In this document: positions 7,568-16,038 of the stretch, one piece after another | How the letters are laid out: each line of letters starts with the position of its first letter | Position numbering within the stretch: position 1 is the first letter of the stretch | Assembly: GCF_001513965.1 (NCBI RefSeq) | Contig: NZ_KQ948015.1 | Location: 300,998-364,997 of the forward strand | Reading direction: 5' to 3' | DNA length: 64,000 bases | DNA from: Streptomyces cellostaticus | GTDB lineage: Bacteria > Actinomycetota > Actinomycetes > Streptomycetales > Streptomycetaceae | Notes under the pieces: model-generated | What the model saw: only the letters and a program-made list of their open reading frames with translations | Told to the model about the DNA's origin: nothing | The model's database searches: none | Made by a program: the position numbers and the translations under genes

Positions 7568-9643
7568 GTGCACGTGAAAGAGAACGCAGAGAACGAAGAG
7601 AACGAAGAGAACGCTGTGAAACGCACCCTGTCCGTCCCCGGCCTCGCCTACGGCGGCGACTACAACCCCGAACAGTGGCCCGAGGAGGTGTGGGCCGAGG
7701 ACATGCGCCTGATGCGCGAGGCCGGGGTGAGCATGGTCAGCGTCGGCATCTTCTCCTGGGCCCTGCTGGAGCCCTCCGAGGGCGTCTACGACTTCTCGCG
7801 CATGGACCGGATCCTGGACCTGCTGCACGAGAACGGCATCGCCGCCGACCTGGCCACGCCCACGGCGGCGCCGCCGGCGTGGTTCTTCCGCGCCCACCCC
7901 GAGGCACTGCCGGTCGACCGTGACGGCCGCACCCTGTCCTACGGCAGCCGCCAGACGTTCTGCCCGTCCAGCCCCGCCTACCGCGAGGCGGCCCTGCGCA
8001 TCGCGGGCGCGCTGGCCGAGCGGTACGCCGGGCATCCGGCCGTGGCCATGTGGCACGTGCACAACGAGTACGGCTGCCACAACGCGGCCTGCTACTGCGA
8101 CACCAGCGCGGCGGCCTTCCGCCGCTGGCTGCGGGCCCGCTACGGCGATGACCTGGCAGCCCTCAACAACGCCTGGGGCACCACCTTCTGGAGCCAGTGG
8201 TACTACGCCTGGGAGGAGATCCTGCCGCCCCGCGCCACCGGCGCCGTACCCAACCCGACGCACCAGCTGGACTGGCGCCGCTTCTGCTCGGACGAGCTGC
8301 TGTCGCTGTACACGGCGGAACGGGACGTGCTGCGGGCGGCGGCCCCTTCGGTCCCGGCCACCACCAACTTCATGGTGATGGCCACCTTCGACGCCCTCGA
8401 CTACTGGCGCTGGGCACCGGAGCTGGACGTCGTCGCCAACGACCACTACCTGATGTCCACCGACCCCGAGTCGCAGATCGACATAGCGCTGAGCGGCGAT
8501 CTGATGCGCTCGCTCGCCGGCGGCCCGTGGCTGCTGATGGAGCACTCCACGGGCGCGGTCAACTGGCAGCCCGTCAACCGGGCGAAGAATCCGGGTGAGT
8601 TGCGCCGCAACGCCCTCGCCCATGTGGCGCGCGGGGCGGACGGGATCGCCTACTTCCAGTGGCGGGCGGCGAAGGCGGGTGCCGAGCAGTGGCACTCGGC
8701 GATGCTGCCGCACGCGGGCACCGACAGCCGGATCTGGCAGGACGTGGTCCGGCTCGGCGCCGATCTGAAGGCCCTGGCGGAGGTGCGCGGCAGCACGGTC
8801 CCCGCCGAGGTGGCGATCGTCTGGGACTGGAACGCGCGCTGGGCCCTGGAGCTGCCCTCCCAGCCGAGCGGCGAGCTGCGCTACCTGGACCTGGTCCGGT
8901 CCTGGTACGAGCCGCTGTGGCGGTCGGGCATCGCCGTGGACTTCGTCCGCCCGGACGCGGATCTCTCCGGCTACCGGCTGGTCCTGGCCCCGAACCTGTA
9001 CCTGGTCGACGACACGGGCGCGGCGAACCTCACGGCGTACGCCGAGCGCGGCGGCACGCTCGCCGTCGGCTTCCACAGCGGCGCCGTGGACGAGAACTGC
9101 CATGTGCGGCTGGGCGGTTACCCGGGGGCGTTCCGTGCGGTGCTGGGCGTGCGCTCCGACGAGCCGTTCCCGCTGCTGCCCGGAGAACCGGTCGCCCTGA
9201 GCGGTGCCGTGCCAGGCGGTGCGACGGGCACGCTGTGGTCGGAGCGGCTGCGGCTGGAGGGCGCCGAGGCGGTCGCGGCGTACGCGGACGGCCCTCTGGC
9301 CGGCACGCCCGCGGTGACCCGGCGCGCACACGGCACCGGTGCCGCCTGGTATCTGGCCACGCTGCCCGACCCGGCCACGCTGGCCGCGCTCCTGGACCGC
9401 ATCCGCACCGAGGCGGGCGTGGAACCGGTCTGCACCTCGCCGCCCGGTGTGGAGGTGGTCCGGCGGCGCGGCACGGACGCGGACTACCTCTTCCTCGTCG
9501 ACCACACAGGCCACGGCGCCTCGGTCCCGGTCCGCCCCGGGGCGACGGAGCTGCTCACCGGCAAGGTGGTGCACGACTCGGTCACGGTCCCGCCGGGCGA
9601 GATCGCCGTCGTGCGGGAACCACGGGTGGGGCAAGGGAAGTGA
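7568..9643 (+). CDS. beta-galactosidase, glycoside hydrolase family 42
   Basis: Hydrolyses terminal beta-D-galactosides in the cytoplasm after uptake by the adjoining ABC system. Family 42 hallmarks: GGDYNPEQWPEEVW near the N-terminus, acid/base Glu in WHVHNEYG, the Cys cluster CHNAACYC resembling the zinc site of some GH42 enzymes, and nucleophile Glu in LLMEHSTG. A trimerisation domain and a C-terminal beta domain follow. No signal peptide. The start is uncertain: GTG 7568 or 7574 would add a Glu/Asn repeat tail, while GTG 7616 (VKRTLSVPGLAYGGDY) matches the usual family N-terminus. Coordinates given are for the longest form. Confidence 0.93.
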   Translation: MHVKENAENEENEENAVKRTLSVPGLAYGGDYNPEQWPEEVWAEDMRLMREAGVSMVSVGIFSWALLEPSEGVYDFSRMDRILDLLHENGIAADLATPTAAPPAWFFRAHPEALPVDRDGRTLSYGSRQTFCPSSPAYREAALRIAGALAERYAGHPAVAMWHVHNEYGCHNAACYCDTSAAAFRRWLRARYGDDLAALNNAWGTTFWSQWYYAWEEILPPRATGAVPNPTHQLDWRRFCSDELLSLYTAERDVLRAAAPSVPATTNFMVMATFDALDYWRWAPELDVVANDHYLMSTDPESQIDIALSGDLMRSLAGGPWLLMEHSTGAVNWQPVNRAKNPGELRRNALAHVARGADGIAYFQWRAAKAGAEQWHSAMLPHAGTDSRIWQDVVRLGADLKALAEVRGSTVPAEVAIVWDWNARWALELPSQPSGELRYLDLVRSWYEPLWRSGIAVDFVRPDADLSGYRLVLAPNLYLVDDTGAANLTAYAERGGTLAVGFHSGAVDENCHVRLGGYPGAFRAVLGVRSDEPFPLLPGEPVALSGAVPGGATGTLWSERLRLEGAEAVAAYADGPLAGTPAVTRRAHGTGAAWYLATLPDPATLAALLDRIRTEAGVEPVCTSPPGVEVVRRRGTDADYLFLVDHTGHGASVPVRPGATELLTGKVVHDSVTVPPGEIAVVREPRVGQGK
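7580..7615 (+). repeat. four tandem 9-bp units at the start of the GH42 gene
   Basis: Four consecutive units of GAGAACGNN (7580-7588, 7589-7597, 7598-7606, 7607-7615); the two middle copies are identical. In frame they encode an Asn/Glu-rich tail, and they end immediately before the alternative GTG start at 7616. Confidence 0.9.
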
Positions 9644-9664
9644 CGGTTGCCCAGCGACCGTCGG

Positions 9665-9847
9665 TCACGACTTGTTGTTCCAGGTCAGGCTGACGGTCAG
9701 CTGGGCCGAGGCACCGGCCGCGGTGATGACGGCCCCTGCCTGGGCGGTCAACTCGATCCCGAACTCCACGACGAGGGCGTCCGGCCGCTGCGCGAAGTCC
9801 TCGACCTGCGCAGCGACGCCGCGGGTCACCGCCCGCACGGCGTGCAT
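9665..9847 (-). pseudogene. 5'-truncated trypsin-co-occurring-domain (Trypco1-like) gene
   Basis: Sixty codons that read like the C-terminal half of a Trypco1/CU044_2847-type protein: VVEFGIELTAQAGAVITAAG, then AQLTVSLTW. The usual N-terminal strand region is missing, because the sequence upstream (9848-9905) turns AT-rich and does not continue it. The domain is known from conflict-type loci with trypsin-like proteases and WD40 or NTPase partners. The only partner left here is the truncated WD40 gene that faces away from it. Confidence 0.6.
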
Positions 9848-9908
9848 GACGCAATGATGGTCATGAAGTATGGATTAACATGAATTTCCGGGTATTGCCG
9901 GGTAGTTG

Positions 9909-10574
9909 ATGGTTCTTCCAATTCCCGAACGTGTGCGCCGGAGGCGAGGGCAGGGTCGGTGGGCTTCGGCCGGCAGCACGGACAACGTCGCGCGCATCTG
10001 GGACATGGCAACCGGATCCCTGGCCACCGGGAGCGCGGATGCGACGGCCTGCGTGGGGGACCTCGGCACCGGGAGCCGCGTCCTGTCCCTGCGCCACGCC
10101 CGCGCGGTCATGGCCGCACGGTTCAGCCCGGACGGGCGCCGGCCGCTCACCGCGTCCGAGGACAAGAACGCGTACGTCTGGGACATCGACACCGGCCGGC
10201 AGGTGGCGCAGATTTCGCACCGGGACTTCGTCCTCGGCGTCGCCTTCTCTCCGGACGGGCGGAAGATCGCCACCTGCAGCCAGGACCACACCGCTCAGGC
10301 GCGGGAGACGGAGACCTGGACTCCGCTCTTCCGTGTGGAGCACACCGGCGGTCTGCGGGCGGTGGCGTTCAGTCCCGACAGCACCATGCTCGCCACCGGC
10401 AGCGAGGACGGCACCGTATGCGTGTGGCGGGCCGACACGGGCCAGTCCCTGCTCGCCCACAAGCACGACCGCTCGGTGAACGCCGTGGCGTTCCACCCGG
10501 ACGGCCGGTTCCTCGCCGGCGCGGGCGAGGACAAGGTCATACGCAGTGTCCGGCTTCCCGAGGCCGACCGGTGA
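9909..10574 (+). pseudogene. WD40-repeat protein, 5'-truncated
   Basis: About five WD40 blades are visible (NVARIWD, FSPDGRRPLTASEDKNAYVWD, FSPDGRKIATCSQDHTAQA, FSPDSTMLATGSEDGTVCVW, FHPDGRFLAGAGEDKVI). The first ~17 residues after ATG 9909 are Arg-rich and unlike a blade, and the first blade starts in mid-unit, so the N-terminal part of a larger protein (often a protease or NACHT/kinase fusion) appears lost. It ends naturally at 10574 before a hairpin. It could still be translated as a short propeller fragment. Confidence 0.65.
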
Positions 10575-10586
10575 CCGACCGACGCG

Positions 10587-10620
10587 GCCTGCCGGAGGAG
10601 CGAGGCGCTTTCCGGCAGGC
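10587..10620. terminator. hairpin between convergent WD40 remnant and LysR gene
   Basis: A 10-bp perfect stem (GCCTGCCGGA 10587-10596 with TCCGGCAGGC 10611-10620) and a 14-base loop, lying between two gene ends that face each other. It probably works in both directions. Confidence 0.65.
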
Positions 10621-10635
10621 GCATGGGGTGGTGCG

Positions 10636-11541
10636 TCAGACGGGGGTGTAGGCGCGGGCCTGGACGAGGTCGCGGGTCAAGCGGGTGAAGGCGTGGGCGG
10701 CGGCGCTGCGGTAGGCGTCGGCGCGGTGCAGGAGGGTGACCGTGCGGGCGGGGAGGGGTGGGTCGAGGAGCGTGGGGGTGAGATGGGGGTGGTCGTGGGT
10801 GAGGGCGTCGGGGAGGACGGTGGCGAGCGGGGTGCGCTGGACGATTTCGATGAGGGCCTGGATGGAGTTGGCCTCCACGGCGATGTGGGGGCTGACGCGG
10901 TGCTGGGTGAAGTAGGCGTCTATGTAGGCGCGGGTGGCGAAGTCGCCGCTGAGCAGGGCGAGGTGGCGCTGGGCCGCGTCGCGGACGGGCAGCGGTCGGC
11001 CGTCGGTGGTGCCGGGGTGGTGGGCGCTGGTGACGAGGCTGAGGGTTTCGGTGAACAGGGCGGCGGCCCGGATGCCGGGCAAGTGGGTGCCGGCGAAGGC
11101 GATCCCGAGGTCGAGGTCGTCGGCGAGCAGGGCTGACTCGATGCTGTCCTGCGTCATCTCCCGGAGGTTCAGGACGACGCCGGGATGGCGGGCCTGGAAC
11201 TGGGCGATCAGCGGACCGACGAGGTAGGCGGTGAACGTCGGGGTGACCGCGAGCCTGAGATGGCCGTGGGAGAGGTCCTTCACGTCGTGGAGGGCCCGTT
11301 CGCCGGCGGCCAGGTCGCGTAGCGCACGACGGGCGTGGTGGGCGTAGGTCTCGCCGGCGTCGGTGAGGCGTACGGCGCGGCCTGTGCGGTCGAGCAGCTG
11401 CACGCCCAGGGTGCGTTCCAGCTGTTTGATCTGCTGCGACAGGGTGGGCTGGGAGACATGCAGGTCTTCGGCGGCGCGGGTGAAGTTGCCGTGGTCGGCG
11501 ACGGCGAGCAGGTAGCGCAGATGACGCAGTTCCAGGGCCAT
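10636..11541 (-). CDS. cynR: LysR family regulator, CynR-like (cyanate operon activator)
   Basis: A 301-residue LysR protein from ATG 11541 (MALELRHLRYLLAVADHGNF); longer starts up to 11571 add a short tail that the family lacks. The N-terminal helix-turn-helix (FTRAAEDLHVSQPTLSQQIKQLER) is followed by a type-2 periplasmic-fold effector domain. It is transcribed away from carbonic anhydrase and cyanase genes, the classic cyn arrangement in which cyanate is the co-inducer. The symbol is given by context and likeness, not by experiment. Confidence 0.85.
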   Translation of the reverse strand: MALELRHLRYLLAVADHGNFTRAAEDLHVSQPTLSQQIKQLERTLGVQLLDRTGRAVRLTDAGETYAHHARRALRDLAAGERALHDVKDLSHGHLRLAVTPTFTAYLVGPLIAQFQARHPGVVLNLREMTQDSIESALLADDLDLGIAFAGTHLPGIRAAALFTETLSLVTSAHHPGTTDGRPLPVRDAAQRHLALLSGDFATRAYIDAYFTQHRVSPHIAVEANSIQALIEIVQRTPLATVLPDALTHDHPHLTPTLLDPPLPARTVTLLHRADAYRSAAAHAFTRLTRDLVQARAYTPV

Positions 11542-11666
11542 GGGACGAACTATAGATGCCAGCAATAGCAATCATGGTCACTGCGTCTTGGACGCTATAG
11601 GGGCAGGTCATGCAGGGTGGATTTCACCGACCCACAGGGGTGGCAGCCACCGAAAGGGAGTGACCC
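11542..11666. promoter_or_regulatory. divergent control region cynR / cynTS
   Basis: Two CTATAG hexamers (11550-11555 and 11595-11600) supply TATAG-type -10 candidates on each strand: TATAGT (11554-11549) for cynR and TATAGG (11596-11601) for cynT. Neither has a good -35, as is typical of LysR-activated promoters. AGGGAGTG precedes the cynT ATG. Confidence 0.4.
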
Positions 11667-12248
11667 ATGCCAGACATCGCCGCGGGCGTCACGCGTTTCC
11701 AGCGGGACGTCTTCCCGGTCAAGGCCGATCTCTTCGCCCGCCTGGCGAGCGACCACGCGCCGCACACGCTGTTCATCAGCTGCTCCGACGCCCGCGTCGT
11801 CCCGGAACTGATCACCGGGTCCGAGCCGGGGGAACTCTTCGTCATCCGCACCGCCGGCAACCTCGTCCCCGCCTGCTCCCCCGGCGCGGACGGTGTGGCG
11901 GCGAGCATCGAGTACGCGGTCGCCGTCCTGGGGGTGAGGGACGTGGTCGTGTGCGGGCACTCGTCCTGCGGGGCGATGACCGCTCTGGCCCAGGGCCACG
12001 ACCTCACCTCTGCGCCGGCCGTCGCGAACTGGCTGCGGCACGCGGACGCCTCCCGGACCCACGGGGACGTTCCCGCACTCGTACGCGAGAACGTGCGCGC
12101 GCAACTCGCGAACCTGACAACCCATCCGTCGGTCGCCCGGGCCCTGGCGGAGAAGAAGGTGACCCTGTACGGCTGGGTCTTCGACATCGCCACCGGTGAC
12201 ATCGACACCCTCGACGCCACCGGCGCCACCGGCGCTCTCGCCGCCTGA
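11667..12248 (+). CDS. cynT: beta-class carbonic anhydrase (cyanate operon)
   Basis: A 193-residue zinc enzyme interconverting CO2 and bicarbonate. It supplies bicarbonate for cyanase and stops CO2 loss. Zinc ligands and catalytic dyad are visible: CSDAR (Cys and Asp-Arg) near residue 40 and HSSCGAM (His and Cys) near residue 97. Length fits CynT. Cyanase follows 124 bases downstream. Confidence 0.93.
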   Translation: MPDIAAGVTRFQRDVFPVKADLFARLASDHAPHTLFISCSDARVVPELITGSEPGELFVIRTAGNLVPACSPGADGVAASIEYAVAVLGVRDVVVCGHSSCGAMTALAQGHDLTSAPAVANWLRHADASRTHGDVPALVRENVRAQLANLTTHPSVARALAEKKVTLYGWVFDIATGDIDTLDATGATGALAA

Positions 12249-12372
12249 CCCAGGCCCCTCTCGCCTCTGATCCCGCCCCAGCGCCGTCACGGCCGGATCA
12301 CCCCGCCCACCCCCCAAGCCCGCCGACCCGCCCCACCATCGCGGATCGGCACACAGGAAAGGAAAGCGCCTC

Positions 12373-12843
12373 ATGGTGCACGCCCAGTTCGACCCCGCCG
12401 CCCGTCAGACCCTGACCAACGCCGCGGTCGAGGCGAAGACCCGTAGGAACCTCACCTGGCAGCAGATCGCGGACGCCTCCGGCCTGTCGGTCGCCTTCAC
12501 CACCGCCGCCGTCCTCGGCCAGCACGCCCTGCCCGAGCAGTCCGCCAAGGCCGTCGCACAGCTGCTCGACCTGGACGACGACGCGGTGATGCTGTTGCAG
12601 ACGATCCCCACCCGCGGCTCGATCCCCGGCGGCATCCCCACCGACCCGACGATCTACCGCTTCCACGAAATGCTCCAGGTATACGGCACCACCCTCAAGG
12701 CCCTGGTCCACGAGCAGTTCGGCGACGGCATCATCTCCGCGATCAACTTCAAGCTGGACGTGAAGAAGGTCGCCGACCCCGAAGGCGGTGAGCGCGCGGT
12801 GATCACCCTGGACGGCAAGTACCTGCCGACCAAGCCCTTCTGA
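12373..12843 (+). CDS. cynS: cyanate hydratase (cyanase)
   Basis: A 156-residue decameric cyanase converting cyanate plus bicarbonate to ammonia and CO2. It shows the N-terminal helical domain ([24 protein letters not shown]) and the C-terminal catalytic domain with the Arg and Glu of YRFHEML and the Ser of [10 protein letters not shown], matching the known Arg/Glu/Ser triad. GGAAAGGAAA lies upstream of ATG 12373. Confidence 0.95.
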   Translation: MVHAQFDPAARQTLTNAAVEAKTRRNLTWQQIADASGLSVAFTTAAVLGQHALPEQSAKAVAQLLDLDDDAVMLLQTIPTRGSIPGGIPTDPTIYRFHEMLQVYGTTLKALVHEQFGDGIISAINFKLDVKKVADPEGGERAVITLDGKYLPTKPF

Positions 12844-12867
12844 CACACCGCCCGGCCCGGGCGGGCC

Positions 12868-13222
12868 GCACCCCTTCACCGGCCCGCCCCACGGCCCGGA
12901 CGACTGCTGTCGTTCTGGTCCATGGGCTGTGGGCAGACGGCTCTTGCTGGACGGAGACCACCACCGAACTGCGCGCCCTCGGCCATGAACCGGTCGCGGC
13001 CCAGCCGCCGCTGGAGTCCCTGGAGGACGACGTGGCAGCGGTGCGCCGGGGCATCTCCACCGTCGAGGGGCCGGTGCTGCTGGTCGGATGGTCCTACGGA
13101 GGTTTCGTGATCACCAACGCGGCCCGCGGCCAGGACCGGGTCCGCGCCCTCGCCTACGTCGCCGCGTTCGTCCCCGACGCAGGGGAGACGGTCGCAGACA
13201 TCGCGCACCGCCACCCCGGCAG
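12868..13222 (+). pseudogene. alpha/beta hydrolase remnant, truncated at both ends
   Basis: In one frame the sequence reads as the first half of an esterase-like alpha/beta hydrolase: AVVLVHGLWADGSCW (oxyanion strand), then LLVGWSYGGFVI (nucleophile elbow G-W-S-Y-G-G) and LAYVAAFVPDAGETVADI. There is no convincing start, and after HRHPG (about 13220) the family likeness stops abruptly. The acid and His of the triad are absent, so it is not an active enzyme. Confidence 0.7.
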
Positions 13223-13338
13223 AAGTTGCCTATCACTTGGCTGCAGGAGATGTCCTTCTCCGATCAAAGACACGTCTTCTCAATCGCGTCATGAAAGCGA
13301 TGGCTCGCTTGGGAATCGAGTCTCCACCTGACCTCTGA
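13219..13338 (+). pseudogene. 39-codon C-terminal fragment of an unrecognised protein
   Basis: Right at the point where the hydrolase remnant loses its homology, a second frame reads AEVAYHLAAGDVLLRSKTR, then LLNRVMKAMARLGIESPPDL and a TGA at 13336-13338. It has coherent amphipathic helical composition and lower GC than the hydrolase, and looks like the tail of an island-borne gene fused at a recombination junction. I do not recognise the family. Confidence 0.4.
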
Positions 13339-13339
13339 A

Positions 13340-13539
13340 CAATACTTTCCTTTCCTCCCTTAATTGACGTTCTCGTGCGGTCTTCCCTCTCGGGTCAAGG
13401 GTCGACGGAGGTACGGAGGCGGATTGCGAAGCCCTTGACGCGCAGGGAGACCGCGGCAGCATGACGGCAAAGGAAGGCCACAGTGTCAGCAGCGAGCACG
13501 TCTCGGTCGGCTGATCGCCATCTACCCTACCGAGCCGCC
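13340..13539. other. mixed-composition interval with possible gene debris
   Basis: On the minus strand about 13398-13460 can be read as a high-GC tail (AVSLRVKGFAIRLRTSVDP then stop), which may be another truncated coding end. The remainder shows no convincing gene, promoter or repeat. No copy of the tRNA-Pro 3' end could be seen here, so no left attachment site is evident. Confidence 0.3.
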
Positions 13540-14007
13540 TTATAGTTTCTTGCCTTGCGGGAAGGTGAAGCTGCTCGTGTCAAGCGATAGGCCACCTAGC
13601 CCTGCGATAGCCCCTGCGAGCACGCCGGCCGCGGCTTCACTGTCAAAGACATACATCCAGATGAGTGCCATCACAGCAAGGATAATTGGCATGCCATAGG
13701 CGAGAAATCTGATTACGAAGAGTCCACGCTTGTCCTTTTTTCTCTCAGCTTTGGGATTGACAGACAACCCCAGAAACCCGGTCGCGAGCGCGCTGGCTCC
13801 GCTGCCTAGATCCGGAAGGTTTTTGGGTGGATGAAAGAGGATGGCGTACAAGAGTCCGATGACCAACAAGAAAAGAATGGCTCTGAACCATACGAGTCCA
13901 TGTTCTTTGGTGTCCTCGCCCTCTTCGGGATCGTCCACTGTCGTCTCGCCCTTCGTTTCTTCTTCCGAGACCCGATGGGACTCTTGATTGTGGCGTTGAG
14001 TGGGCAT
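13540..14007 (-). CDS. hypothetical small membrane protein of the low-GC island
   Basis: A 155-residue protein with an acidic hydrophilic N-terminus (VSEEETKGETTVDDPEEGED) and three or four hydrophobic segments: AILFLLVIGLLYAILF, a Gly/Ala stretch (GASALATGFLGLSV), FLAYGMPIILAVMALIWMYVF and AAAGVLAGAIAGLGGLSL. A basic patch (KAERKKDKR) separates them. GC near 50 % is far below the window. I recognise no family. It overlaps the 5' part of the reading frame on the other strand, so only one of the two is coding between 13831 and 14007. Confidence 0.55.
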   Translation of the reverse strand: MPTQRHNQESHRVSEEETKGETTVDDPEEGEDTKEHGLVWFRAILFLLVIGLLYAILFHPPKNLPDLGSGASALATGFLGLSVNPKAERKKDKRGLFVIRFLAYGMPIILAVMALIWMYVFDSEAAAGVLAGAIAGLGGLSLDTSSFTFPQGKKL

Positions 14008-14037
14008 GGCTTCAGGTGTACATCCCTTGTTGTAACT

Positions 14038-14493
14038 GTGCAGCTGGGCTTGCGCTGTTGGGATGATTTCGGCAGAGGACTCGTCCTATCTGGATGTGTC
14101 ACTCTTTCGATCCTCTTCTCGCTGTCATTTACCTTACTGAACCGACTTATAGACCGGTGGCATAAGCAAACCCATGACGAAGCATCCAGCCGAGCGAAGG
14201 ATGTGACATGGGAGGAACTTATCGAAGATGCGGTTACGTGTTCTCCAGTCTCCATCGAGGGAGCGATAGAGCGTGCCATCTGGGGCAAGGTTCAGCGGTT
14301 CGAGTCGTATCGCACCGACCTGGATCAATGGTCGACCTACGTTGACACTACGGACTATTTTCTCGGCTGGCTTTCCTGGAATCGCGGGATCAGTAGCATC
14401 ACTATCTGGAACGATGATCCGGATACGACCACTGACTCAATAACACTCCTGCTGCGGAAGGCAGCAGATGATTGGGAAGAGCCGCCTTTTTGA
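14038..14493 (+). CDS. hypothetical protein of the low-GC island (start uncertain)
   Basis: The open frame runs from 13831 but its first third overlaps the opposite-strand membrane gene; GTG 14038 is the first start that largely avoids this. The part that looks truly coding is the C-terminal ~110 residues (VTWEELIEDAVTCSPVSIEG, a Trp/Tyr/Asp-rich centre, and a KAADDWEEPPF end), which is acidic and resembles an immunity-type or accessory protein only in composition. One hydrophobic stretch (LVLSGCVTLSILFSLSFTLL) precedes it. I do not recognise the family. Confidence 0.4.
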   Translation: MQLGLRCWDDFGRGLVLSGCVTLSILFSLSFTLLNRLIDRWHKQTHDEASSRAKDVTWEELIEDAVTCSPVSIEGAIERAIWGKVQRFESYRTDLDQWSTYVDTTDYFLGWLSWNRGISSITIWNDDPDTTTDSITLLLRKAADDWEEPPF

Positions 14494-14603
14494 CTGGCCC
14501 CTGAGGAGGATTCGACTGGAGAGCGCCGTGCGGTGCTCATGATGAACCAGACGGTTCTCTTTCCTCTTTGGGCACCCATGCATGTGATCTAAGGGCTGTC
14601 CCG

Positions 14604-15146
14604 TTACCTGGGCGCGCGTGGGACGGTCCGTTGGTAGATGGTCCCTCCGGGGATGAACCAGCCCGCCTTCTTCCGGACGGCCGGGCTCGGGTCTTGCGCC
14701 TGGGACGCCCGCAAGGCGGCGACGGCTCGGGCATCGGTATGGGCGAACTTGCCGACGAGTTCGGCGGCCCTTACCCGCACCTGCGGGTCGGGGTCGGAGG
14801 CCAGGTGTTGCAGTGCGGGTTCGAGGACTCGGTCCGCGCCCGGCGCACACGTTTCGCCCTTGCACCGGTCGCAAGCCAGGGCATGGAACGCGGCGATCCT
14901 GACCTGGGCGTCGGGATCGTCGGCCATGGTAATGAGCTGGCCCATCGACTCGATGTCGACCAGGTGGTCCAGAAGCCGGCAGCAGCCCGCTCGGACAGCC
15001 GCGCTCTCGTGGGACAGGCCGGCGCGGATGGCGCCCAGCGCGTCCTCCTTGCGACGCAGCAACTCCCAGTAGGCCGCCACGGCGCGTTGCGGGTCGCCCA
15101 AGCACGAGACGAGGGCTTCGTTGTCGGTCCTGACGAATCCGAGCAT
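14604..15146 (-). CDS. HEAT-repeat protein carried in the IS element
   Basis: About 180 residues from ATG 15146 (MLGFVRTDNEALVSCLGDP); a TTG at 15182 gives a longer form. It holds four or five HEAT/PBS-lyase-type helical repeats (HESAAVRAGCCRLLDHL, DDPDAQVRIAAFHALACDR, SDPDPQVRVRAAELVGKFA, QDPSPAVRKKAGWF) and a possible metal-like Cys pair (ACDRCKGETC). GC and codon use match the chromosome, not the low-GC island. Its TAA stop (14606-14604) shares one base with the element's terminal repeat, so the gene ends exactly at the element's edge. Confidence 0.75.
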   Translation of the reverse strand: MLGFVRTDNEALVSCLGDPQRAVAAYWELLRRKEDALGAIRAGLSHESAAVRAGCCRLLDHLVDIESMGQLITMADDPDAQVRIAAFHALACDRCKGETCAPGADRVLEPALQHLASDPDPQVRVRAAELVGKFAHTDARAVAALRASQAQDPSPAVRKKAGWFIPGGTIYQRTVPRAPR

Positions 15147-15269
15147 GACCTCAGTGTCGAACCGCGCAGGACAGCCAGGCAAAGGGATTTCGCCTCAGAA
15201 GAGGGAAGCGCGCCGTGCCACCGCCCAAGGCTGCCGTGCAGGTTGATCGTGCGGTGCGATGATCTCGGC

Positions 15270-16038
15270 GTGGCTGGTGTGATCACGGCGTCGGAGCCGT
15301 CCTGGATAGCCCCGTTCATCGGGCTGAGCCCGCGCACCTTCGGCCGGCTGGTAACAACTCTGCGGCGCGAAGGCGCCGACACCGTGCGGCCTGGCCGGCC
15401 GTGGAGCCTGTCGTTGGAGGACCGGGTTCTGCTGGCGGCGGCCTACTGGCGCACGAACCTGACGCTGCGACTGCTCGCCCCCCTTGTTCGGAATTTCCAA
15501 GTCGACCGCCGGCCGGGTCATCGATCACATCGGCCCGCTGCTGGCACTCAAGCCGCGGCACCGTTTCCGCAAGGGCACCGTACTGATCGTCGACGGCACC
15601 CTGGTCCCTACCCGTGACCACACCATCGCCGAGCAGTCCAAGAACTACCGGGACTCCACCAACCACCAGGTCGTCATCGACGCCCACATCCGTCTGGTTG
15701 TGCTGGTCGGCAGGCCCCTGCCGGGCAACCGGAACGACTGCAAGGCATGGGCCGAGTCCGGGGCCAAAGCCGCCGTCGGCAGGACGACCACGATCGCCGA
15801 CGGCGGCTATCCGGGCACCGGTTTGGTCATCCCCCACCGCCGACCGCGCGGCGGCGAGCTGACCGGGTGGCAAGCCGAGCACAACCGCGAGCACAAGCAG
15901 ATCCGCGCCCGCGTAGAGCACGTCTTCGCCCGGATGAAGACCTGGAAGATCCTCCGTGACTGCCGCCTCAAGGGCGACGGAGTCCACCACGCCATGCTCG
16001 GCATCGCCCGCCTCCACAACCTTCTCCAGGCCGCGTAG
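15270..16038 (+). pseudogene. IS5 family DDE transposase, frameshifted
   Basis: The N-terminal part (VAGVITASEPSWIAPFIGLS through LEDRVLLAAAYWRTNLTLRLLAPL) and the catalytic part (LFGISKSTAGRVIDHIGP onward) are in different frames. The switch falls on a run of six C at 15478-15483; with five C they would join as LLAPLFGISKS. The DDE residues are visible: Asp in LIVDGTLVP, Asp in TTIADGGYPGTG, Glu in RARVEHVFARMK. It is either a decayed gene, a programmed slip, or a base-call error in the C-run. Confidence 0.8.

Noticed and set aside
6305..9634. A 1109-codon open frame on the minus strand across the GH42 operon
   Set aside because: It is the antisense shadow of high-GC genes: Arg/Gly/Val/Gln-rich with no domain pattern, opposite well-supported permease and GH42 genes.
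13200..13540. Left attachment site matching the tRNA-Pro 3' end
   Set aside because: No stretch resembling the tRNA 3' half was found by eye.
13806..14288. A 160-codon minus-strand frame in the island
   Set aside because: Ser/Arg/Lys-rich without pattern, and it overlaps both more credible island frames.
14568..15617. A 349-codon plus-strand protein through the HEAT gene
   Set aside because: Its first 230 codons are antisense to the HEAT-repeat gene; only the part from GTG 15270 is transposase.
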